Assembly: GCA_024345305.1 (NCBI GenBank)
Contig: BRON01000008.1
Span: forward strand, 744,001-808,000
Direction: 5' to 3'
Source: Mrakia gelida
Lineage: Eukaryota; Basidiomycota; Tremellomycetes; Cystofilobasidiales; Mrakiaceae
DNA length: 64,000 nucleotides
A program made the position numbers and the translations under genes. Positions 57,132 through 64,000 of this stretch are shown here, piece by piece; within the stretch, counting starts at the first letter, position 1; every line of letters starts with the position of its first letter. Under the pieces are notes generated by a model, which was given only the letters and a program-made list of their open reading frames with translations, ran no database searches and had not been told where the DNA came from.

Positions 57132-58708
57132 CTAGATAGACGAGAATCCGAAAGTCTCCTTCCAGGTTCGAGCCTTGATCTTCTTGGCGGCCTTGTTAGC
57201 TTTGGCGGCAGCGTTGGCGGCTCCCCTGTGCGAAAGGAAAGGTGTGAAACGAAAAACGCGTCGTCGCGAGTCAGGTCTCGTTCTTCCTCCCTCTTCATTC
57301 CGAACGAGGAGTAGTAGAATACTCACTTGGCACATCGGTGCTTGTGGTGAGCAGGGCAGTTGTTGGTGGTGGTTGAGGCGGAGGTGGCGACTGGGGAGGG
57401 TGGAACGAAAGGCGCGCGACACGAGAGTCAGTTTGGGGGTCGAGCCTTCGAGAACTTAGAAGAGAAGAAGAGACGAGACTAACCAGCAGCAGCGGCAGCG
57501 ACGGAAGTATCGGCAGCAGCAGCGACGGTCGTGGCAGCAGCGGCTGGGACGCGAGAAAGGAGAGGGAAGAGAGTCAGCGAGAGAAGAAAATAAACAAGAG
57601 CTGAGGAGGCAGGAGTGAGAGGAGGAGATCGTGCTCACCAGCGACGGTAGTAGCCGCGGCGGCAACAGCAGTATCAGTCACGGCAGCGGCGGCGACGGCG
57701 GCTGAAGAAGAAGAAGAGGAAGAAGGAAAAGACTCGTCAGAAAACGAGACGCGTCGACGGAGGGAGAACGCGAGAAACGAAAACTTGACGACTCACCCTT
57801 TCCAGCAGCTAACGAAGGGGCAAGGATTTGGATGAGCTCTTGCTCCAAGGCGACGATCTGATGGGTAGAAAGTTGTACGAAAACTCACCAGGGATGACGG
57901 CGACACAGCTGGAGGCAGCGAGAGAAGAAATCGAGGGAGGGATCAGTTTCTCGTTTCTCTTCGCTGTTTCAAGGACGATGTGAGACTCGCTTTCCGAAGC
58001 CTGTGGGTCAGAGGCGAAAAAAAGGGAGTCAGCATCGAGGAGGGACTGTGGAGTCGAAGGGAAAAGAACGAGAAGACGAGACGGGAAAACGAACCAGCAG
58101 TGTCCGAAAGCTGAACGAGACAAGCTCCTCCAGGTCCCTTGCAGGTAGTCCCAGCTGGGAGCGAAAGCTTGACTGTAGGGTCGAAATATATGTTCGAGTC
58201 AGATCATCGATCCAGGAACGTTGGGAAAGAGAGAGAGAGACGAAGACGAGTTGACTCACTGTCGTCGGTTCCAGTCGCATCGGTCTGCTTGGCGACTCCT
58301 CCAGAGACGACCGTTACTTTCCCAGCGAAAGCCTTTCCGTCAGCGTTGACGTCGAAAGTAGCTGACTTGATGGTACTGCTCGACGCAAGAAGAAAAGAAA
58401 AGCGGAACCAAACGAGTGGTCAGCGACCGAGACCCAAACACTCGACCCTCGAGGGAGAAAGATCGAACGCACGTCGCTCCATCAGTTCCAGCGTTGAACC
58501 ACTTCGCAATGGCAGTGAAACCACCGTTGGCATCGGTCGTAACAGTCGACCCAGCGAGAGCTCCAGCAACGTCGCACGATCCAGCGGAGGTAACGTCGTT
58601 TCGAACAGCAGCGGCGTCGGATTTGGCGTCGACGGTGAAAATGGAGTGAGCTGAGACCTGGGCGGTGAGGGCTCCGAGGATGAGGAGGGATTTGAGGGAG
58701 AAGAGCAT
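57132..58708 (-). CDS. Egh16-like secreted protein with Ala-rich tail
   Basis: Secreted protein with a domain resembling the Egh16/Mas-type family, known from fungal appressoria. Signal peptide MLFSLKSLLILGALTAQVSA, then HSIFTVDAKSDAAAVRNDVT. The core reads IKSATFDVNADGKAFAGKVT, VKLSLPAGTTCKGPGGACLV and SSCVAVIP, matching SLPAGTTC...CLV...CVAV of that family. Beyond this, several short exons encode Ala/Thr/Val repeats (AAAATTVA, AADTSVAAA), followed by a Cys/His/Lys-rich end: NNCPAHHKHRCAKGAANAAA and KARTWKETFGFSSI. The Ala repeats are written in different GCN codons, so they are not a plain microsatellite. Exact borders of the repeat exons are uncertain. Stop at 57132. Role in infection cannot be claimed for this organism. 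Confidence 0.65.
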
Positions 58709-59269
58709 CGTTGGGTTTTTGGGAGAGGGAGGTGGGTTTTTGGGAGGAGTGAAGGGGAGGGGAGAAGGACCGGCCTCTGTGACGACGACAAAGAAGCGCA
58801 AACCGACTCAGTCAGTACGAAGAGGAAAGACAGAGCGAGGGAGACGGAACTCACAAGGAATGGGATAAGATTAAAGAAGGTGGGGACGTGGGAGACTTTG
58901 CCTGAAAGTCGGAGGAAGGGGAAAGAAGGAAGTGATGGTTGGAGGAGAAGGGAGGCCAGCGAAACGACCTCGTCCTTTGACCTTCAATTCGACGGATCTT
59001 TTTCCGTCTGTGTTGGATACGAGGGGGTCTTGAACTACGAGACGGATATGAGGTCCGTTTGAGAGAGATGATCGCACGGAGAGGAGAGGAGGTTCGAGGG
59101 GAGGGCGAAGCGTTGCGTTGAGCGACGGGGTCGATTGTCGCGCGAGTGGGAGCCGAAGTCGAGGGAGACGCGTCGAGATCTGAGAGCTGTTCTCGAAGAG
59201 CAAAAGGGGTGGGGAGGGGAGAAGAAAGATAATGCTTTCGGTCAGAGTATAGAAGAGGCAATGAGTTCG
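58709..59269. promoter_or_regulatory. Intergenic region upstream of Egh16-like gene
   Basis: Promoter of the Egh16-like gene and 3' end of the F-box gene. A GACGCGTC lies near 59166. No gene supported. Confidence 0.35.
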
Positions 59270-60333
59270 TTAGATTTGGTAACCTTTGTAGTCGACGAGA
59301 CCAAAAGACCAAGAAGCGAGACCCCAAACGGGCGACGCCTCGACGACTTTGACGCTCAGCTTCCCTTCGTTCAGCCTCTCCCCAAGACCCAACCTCCTCA
59401 GCATCCGCTCCATAGCAGTCTTTTCCTCCTCGTCTCGCATCCAAACTTCCACTCGCTCTCCCAGTCTCGTCAAATCGTCTCTCCAACCGACCATTCCGCA
59501 CAACGCTTCCTCCGTCACTTCTCGATCCACCCGCTCGAGCGTCGTGAGATCCACGACCACCCCCAAGTCTTCCACCGAGCCCAACGCTCGCAGACCACTC
59601 ATACTACACTCATGCCACTCGGGTATCGCCGTGACGTCTGCGATGCAGCCAACGAAGACGACTTTTTGGAGACGATCCAACGGGAGGGCGATGGGATCGT
59701 TGACGGCGATTTCTCGAGGGAATCCAGATCTTGAATGGGAAAGGTTTTGCTGGACGATGAGCGTGGAAGGGGAGATAAGAGGGAAGGTGATGCTGCCTCG
59801 TCCCGGTTTGTAGTACCGAGAAGGGAAGGGTCGATGGGTGAGGAGGAGGCGAGGGATGGGAAGAGGGGAGGATGGCTTGAGGAACCGATCTGGGAATTCG
59901 AAGGTTTGATGTTGACGAGACGCCGGCGTTTCACGTAGGTCTTGGATCTCGAGAGTCTCGATTCGCTCGAGAGCGAGGTAGGGCAGGATCCGAGGGGAGG
60001 CTGAGGGCAAGGACTAAAGAACGGGAAAGGACGAAAGTCAGCTTCGGCTGTCTCGAACTCCTTCGTGCCTTCTCCCTTAGAACTACGTAGCACACGCGAG
60101 GGACTTACTCTCGAGCAGAACAGTTCGTGGAGTCGGATCAAGGGAATGCGTATCTCTCGATAGAGTAGAGGGGAAGCGAGTTGGAGAAGAGCAAAGGAAG
60201 AGCGGCAGACGGCCGCGAGGGTTGGGGTTGCAGTGAAGGAGAGGATCCTTTCCAGGATCTCGAGAGGGAGGTCAAGGAGAGCGATGCGTCTGGTACGACG
60301 ATGGCGTCGAAATAAACGACGAAGACGCTTCAT
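59270..60333 (-). CDS. F-box-like protein
   Basis: Begins with a very basic segment (MKRLRRLFRRHRRTRR), then an F-box: IALLDLPLEILERILSFTAT, PTLAAVCRSSFALLQLASPL, LYREIRIPLIRLHELFCSR. After one intron (about 60015-60110), SLPSASPRILPYLALERIET and LEIQDLRETPASR open a region with LDRLQKVVFVGCIADVTAIP, LGSVEDLGVVVDLTTLERVD and VDREVTEEALCGMVGWRDD. The C-terminus is KLSVKVVEASPVWGLASWSF and ends DYKGYQI. About 325 residues. Presumably an SCF adaptor, but no substrate-binding repeat is recognised. The basic N-terminus might be a nuclear or nucleolar signal. Confidence 0.72.
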
Positions 60334-60677
60334 GGGAGGAAGGGAGAGGAAGGGAAGGGGGGATGGTCGATGTTGGAGGGAGGAAGACGAAACGAAGCTG
60401 TCCGACGTTCTGCTTCTCTTCTTTTTGCCTCCGTCGACGGCATCGCCTTCGACAGTTTTGATACAGCCTCTACCAACGGTTGAGAACAGCTCCGTAAGAG
60501 AGCACTGCTGCTCGAGGAATCGAATTGAAGGAAGGGAGGAGCGTTTTGCGAGCTCGAGCTCGCTCCCTTCCTCCCTCCCTCGCTCATCTCACCTCTCAAG
60601 CTCAACCGCTCTCCCTCTCGCCTCGCCAGTTCTCCAACCTCACTCGCCCTACGTCAATCGATACACACTCATCTGAT
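60334..60677. promoter_or_regulatory. Intergenic region upstream of F-box gene
   Basis: Promoter region of the F-box gene and 3' end of the small membrane protein gene. Nothing specific seen. Confidence 0.35.
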
Positions 60678-61178
60678 CTACCGTCTCGCCCCCAACCCAA
60701 CCCTGCCTACACTCGTCCCCACGCTCACCAAACCCGTCCATCCCAACCAGAACGCCTTGCCGAGTCCTAGACTCAGATATCGCTGGAACACTGTGAACAA
60801 CCCAACCAAGACCCGCTCAGCAGTCAGCTATCCGTCCAGCCCCAGGTCGCGCGAGCTGACTCGACCTCGAAACAAAGAAGGAACGAAGCGAAGAGTCGAC
60901 GTCGAGTCAAGCTCACCTTTCAACCCAAACTTCCTCCCAGCAAACCCAGCCAAGAACGGGATCGCCAGTCCCAACAACATCTTCGTCTGTCCTACCAGAC
61001 GCTCCCATTCCTCAGCGGCGATTCGGGCTTCTTCTTCTTCGTCGTAGTCCGACGAACCTGAAGAGACGGAAGAGGAGGAGCTGCTGGAGGAGGAGCCGTC
61101 GATGGAAGCGGAGGAGGGACCGAGGGGGAGGGTTGGGTTGGGGGTTTGGGAGGCCAGGAAGGCGGAGGTGGAAGCCAT
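60678..61178 (-). CDS. Small membrane protein of unknown function
   Basis: Two exons. Exon 1: MASTSAFLASQTPNPTLPLG, a Ser run, SDYDEEEEARIAAEEWERLV and a membrane helix, MLLGLAIPFLAGFAGRKFGL. After an intron (gtgagctt donor, cacag acceptor) the second exon gives VFQRYLSLGLGKAFWLGWTG and LVSVGTSVGRVGLGARR, stop at 60678. About 125 residues, two hydrophobic segments separated by a basic stretch (GRKFG). An acidic cytosolic head followed by one or two helices and a basic end resembles small mitochondrial outer-membrane proteins, but no family was recognised. Confidence 0.7.
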
Positions 61179-61737
61179 TTTGAGCTGAGATGAAGGGAAA
61201 GGGGAAAGGGGGAAGGTGGGTTGAGCTGGGTGAGCGGTGAGGGGAGAAGGGAAGCAAGAGGGGAGGGAGGGAGGGAGAGCTCGAGTTGGAGAGCGGGTGA
61301 CGCGATCTCTTCGAGTTCTTTTTTTCTCTCGTCTTTTCTCTGGGCTGGAAGGAGGAGTAGAGACTCAAGAGAGTACGAAGAGGGAAGTGTACAAGCATCA
61401 ATAAAAACCAAGAGTTGCAAAGAGACAGAGAGACAGCGGTGATGTAAGTTGAAAGCGAATCCGTTGCGAGCGAGACGAGAGGCTCCTTGTCTCTCTGGAG
61501 AGAGGAGAGCGATGTAACAAAAGCGAACAAGAAGACGGAATCCAGAGTTAGGAGTAGGTGATTAAAGATGGGTCCAGGTAGAACGAAGGATGGCGAGGGG
61601 AGGCTGAGAGAGGGATAGCGAGGTCGAGGTCAGTCGTCGAGCTTTGAGACTGAGACGAAAGCGGAAGAGGAGACGACTCACAAGGAAGACAAGAGGTGGC
61701 TAGAGTGAAGAGCTGGCGAAAGATGGTCTACCAGGCT
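61179..61737. other. Intergenic region
   Basis: Between two minus-strand genes; holds the promoter of the small membrane protein gene and the 3' end of the MYND gene. No gene supported. Confidence 0.35.
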
Positions 61738-63180
61738 GGCTTGAAGCACATGGGCTTGTGGGACTTCCAATGAGCGCGTTGGTGATCTGGTTGGACGCGA
61801 AGCGAAGAAGAGAGGGAGCGTGGAGGTCAGCCTCAAGAGGGAGGACGGAATAAGAAAGTCGAGTGAGAAGGAGACGCACCCTTGCAGCAGTATCGTACAG
61901 ACTTGCACTGAAAGAAAGAAGGAAAAGAGGAGAGGGGAACGAGTGAGCTCCCTCCTTCGCGTCCGAGCCTCAGCCCACCTCCTCCTCGTCTCCTCAGCCC
62001 ACTCGGAGCCCAAAGAGGGAAGGCATGACTCACCCGACTGCATACCATCATCACCTCCTGCTCTCCCAGCTCCCTACACCCTCCCATCTTGAACGCCTCA
62101 CAGCTAATCCAAGGCAAGCTCGCCACTCCCGTCGCGACGATCTTCCCTCGAATCTCCGTCTCGCTCCACCTCTTCTTCAAAAACCCTGCGGTCCAGTAAC
62201 AGAAGTGCAGAGCACCAGCGAGGGCTACAGCGTGGCCTGAAGCCTGAGGGGAAGCGTCGGGGCGGTTGGCGAGCTGTTTCTGGGAGTTGAGGATCGAGGC
62301 GTACCGACGAAGGAAGACGGAGGTTGGGGTTGGAGGGGAGGCGAGCCGGTAGGCTGAGATGGTTGGGTGGAGGGTAGAGGTGTGAAGGATGGTGAAGAGG
62401 GGGACACAGGCCAGGTCGTGAAGTTTTTGGCAGACGTGGGCTCCGATCATGACTGAGGTCTGAGAGGGAAGGAAGGAGGAGAAGGGTGAGCTCGACCGCC
62501 GTCCGACTTTTTATGGTTTCGTTCTTTATGGAAACCAGAGAGGGACGACTCACTCCGTGGTTGAGGTCCTCATAGGTAGGACAGTCTTCTGCCAGCACTG
62601 TGACTAGGAAAGGGAAGAGGCTTCCTGCGTCCGGGTGTTCTCGAATGTATCGTCCGAAGGAGGGAGTGCGAACGAGTCGACAGAAGAGGGAGAGGAAAAC
62701 GTTGAACGTCTCTGGAGGGGAGTCCTTGCGATGAGATCGGCACGCCTTGATGAACGAAGGGAGGTACTGAGAGGCGAACTCGCTCTACAGGAACGCAAGC
62801 GAAGACGAAGGGAGGAAAAGGTGAGCTCGACGAGTTCGAAAGGGGAGGAAGGAGGTTGCTGAACGAGAACTTGAAAGCTCATCAACTCCATCGAACCAAG
62901 TGAAAGAGTACGTACAACGAGTACGTCACGCTGCTCTGAAGGAAGCTGCATGATCTCAGTGACCTGTTAAGGCAAAGAAGGGAATAGGGAGGCTGTCAGC
63001 TGGACGAAAGGGAGGAGCACGCGAGGTCGAGGGATGGAAGCGAAGGAGGGAAGGAAAGAGACAGACCATCTGCGATCCAGCTATAGCAGGCATGGCCGTG
63101 ATATATCGATACGCTTCTGGCAAGTCCTGGAGGGACAATGCGCTGGCCAAGTCTTGAGCATTCTTGGATCCAGCCGCCAT
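61738..63180 (-). CDS. MYND zinc-finger protein
   Basis: Start MAAGSKNAQDLASALSLQDL at 63180, then PEAYRYITAMPAIAGSQM. Further exons: VTEIMQLPSEQRDVL, SEFASQYLPSFIKACRSHRK, PPETFNVFLSLFCRLVRTPS and GSLFPFLVTVLAEDCPTYED. The middle (VMIGAHVCQKLHDLACVPLF, HAVALAGALHFCYWTAGFLK) is helical. The C-terminal zinc finger starts at WISCEAFKMGGCRELGEQEV and continues MMVCSR, CKSVRYCCKG, DHQRAHWKSHKPMCFKPAW, i.e. the Cys/His ligands C-x6-C...C-x6-C...C...H...C expected for MYND; its final C-terminal exons are short. MYND fingers mediate protein-protein contacts; there is no SET domain, so a methyltransferase role is not supported. Stop at 61738. Confidence 0.82.
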
Positions 63181-63976
63181 CGGAGAAAGGAGAGGAGGGA
63201 GGGAAAGGTGGTTGAGGTGAAGGTTGAACTTGAAAACGGCTCCGCCAACTCGAGTCGAAGTCGTTTGGCTTGGTTTGGGCGCGTTTATGGCAGCTTTTTT
63301 GGCGTGTTCACCTTTCTCGTGCGATCTCAGACCTGTCACTCATAAGCCGAGCCGAGGAGTTCCTGCGAAAAACTGCTTCGCGAGCTTACAGCGAGGATCG
63401 AGTCGAACTCGACGCGGCTCCTCAGCCTCGTTCTTCTTTCCCTCATCCTTACTGCAGCAGCTCGAGGATCCCCTTCCCGACAGATCGGAGAGTTCGTCTC
63501 TTACCTCGCGCATCGGCGCGTCCAAGGGAAGTGAACATCCATCCTCCGCCGCGTCGTCGCCCATCGTCTCGCTTTTCTCTCCTCCTCCTTGCGTCTTCGC
63601 TCGCTTTCCCGCACCTCGCAAACCCTCCAAAGGATAGCACAGAAAGTGTCCATCCCTACTCGGCGAAGCTAAGCAAGGTTTTTGTTCCGAGAAGAAAAGG
63701 AGCGGGAAACGACGAAGGCCTCGTCGTCGGAGGGACGTGAGCAAAGTTGCGAACCGAAACGAGACGAGCAAGCAAGAAACGAACAGCAGTAAGGTGTGGG
63801 AATATGTGTAGTAGAATAAAAGGGTCCAAGAACAAAAGCAACGGGATAGGGGGGAATAAGGAGAGGGTTGGGTTGGGTGCGCGAAACGAAACGAAGAAAA
63901 AGGGAAATCGACGTGATGCGAGAGCAAGCAAACGAAACGAAGAGGAAGCTAGGCTAGGCTAAGAAGAGGAAGGGGT
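63181..63976. promoter_or_regulatory. Intergenic region upstream of MYND gene
   Basis: Promoter of the MYND gene and 3' UTR of a gene entering from the right. Purine-rich and AT-richer towards 63740-63960. No complete gene seen. Confidence 0.4.
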
Positions 63977-64000
63977 TTAGATAGCGAGAGCTCCACCTCC
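63977..64000 (-). CDS. Possible last codons of a gene entering from the right edge
   Basis: The minus strand of the last 24 bases reads GGALAI then TAA. A Gly/Ala-rich C-terminus fits this genome, but eight codons are too few to be sure. Confidence 0.25.
   Translation of the reverse strand, partial: GGGALAI

Noticed and set aside
1..64000. CRISPR array, insertion sequence, phage or prokaryotic operon
   Set aside because: No direct-repeat/spacer pattern, transposase motif or operon spacing; the genes are intron-rich and eukaryotic.
1..64000. tRNA or rRNA gene
   Set aside because: No cloverleaf A/B box pair or rRNA core sequence was recognised by eye; a tRNAscan run would be decisive.
1..64000. 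Secondary-metabolite or biosynthetic gene cluster
   Set aside because: No PKS, NRPS, terpene synthase or cluster-type transcription factor is present; metabolic genes are unrelated housekeeping ones.

Overview
The window is a stretch of nuclear genome from an intron-rich, moderately GC-rich fungus. Genes are split by many short introns (mostly 60-110 nt) with GTGAGT, GTAAGT or GTTCGT donors, CTGAC/CTAAC branch sites and pyrimidine-rich acceptors. The gene content (DUF6534 membrane protein, TPR/F-box proteins, Egh16-like secreted protein, GPI-anchored GMC oxidoreductase) suggests a basidiomycete, probably Pucciniomycotina. That placement is inference; no marker gene fixes it.

Layout. 1-7.5 kb: 5' part of a GH3 beta-glucosidase (minus, running off the left edge), a DUF6534 membrane protein (plus), mitochondrial release-factor methyltransferase MTQ1 (minus) and an unknown protein (plus). 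7.9-15.9 kb: purine enzyme ADE6/PurL (minus) head-to-head with diphthamide gene DPH2 (plus). 16.1-24 kb: an acidic unknown protein, a ten-exon BRCT-Myb-zinc protein and a low-complexity protein, all minus. 24.7-28.6 kb: exosome subunit RRP40 (minus) divergent from a PWWP/TFIIS-N-like chromatin protein (plus). 29.5-40 kb: a single-pass membrane protein, DAP1, a 50-residue secreted Cys-rich peptide, a small membrane protein divergent from OMA1, a GPI-type secreted protein and an uncertain gene. 40.4-45.9 kb: two more BRCT genes, head to head. 46-51.6 kb: an uncertain gene and a GPI-anchored GMC oxidoreductase. 52-64 kb: TPR/F-box/LRR protein, unknown helical protein, MPDU1-like PQ-loop protein, Egh16-like secreted protein, F-box protein, small membrane protein, MYND zinc-finger protein and possibly the last codons of one more minus-strand gene.

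The most striking content is a three-member family of Rap1-like BRCT proteins. One (17.5-20.7 kb) has BRCT + three Myb-like repeats + one C-x2-C/C-x2-C module. The adjacent divergent pair at 40.4-45.9 kb divides those parts: one partner has BRCT + two zinc-type modules, the other BRCT + four Myb-like repeats. All three share a phase-0 first intron inside the BRCT-type N-terminus, and every one of the seven Myb-like repeats is cut by a phase-0 intron directly before a conserved His-Pro. I know of no description of the zinc-type module.

Genome-wide oddities visible here are a large excess of the palindrome GACGCGTC, mostly in introns, a second 5' splice-site class GTTCGT, micro-exons of 6, 11 and 14 nt, and a start codon assembled by splicing. 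Most neighbouring genes look like unrelated housekeeping genes; there is no metabolic gene cluster.
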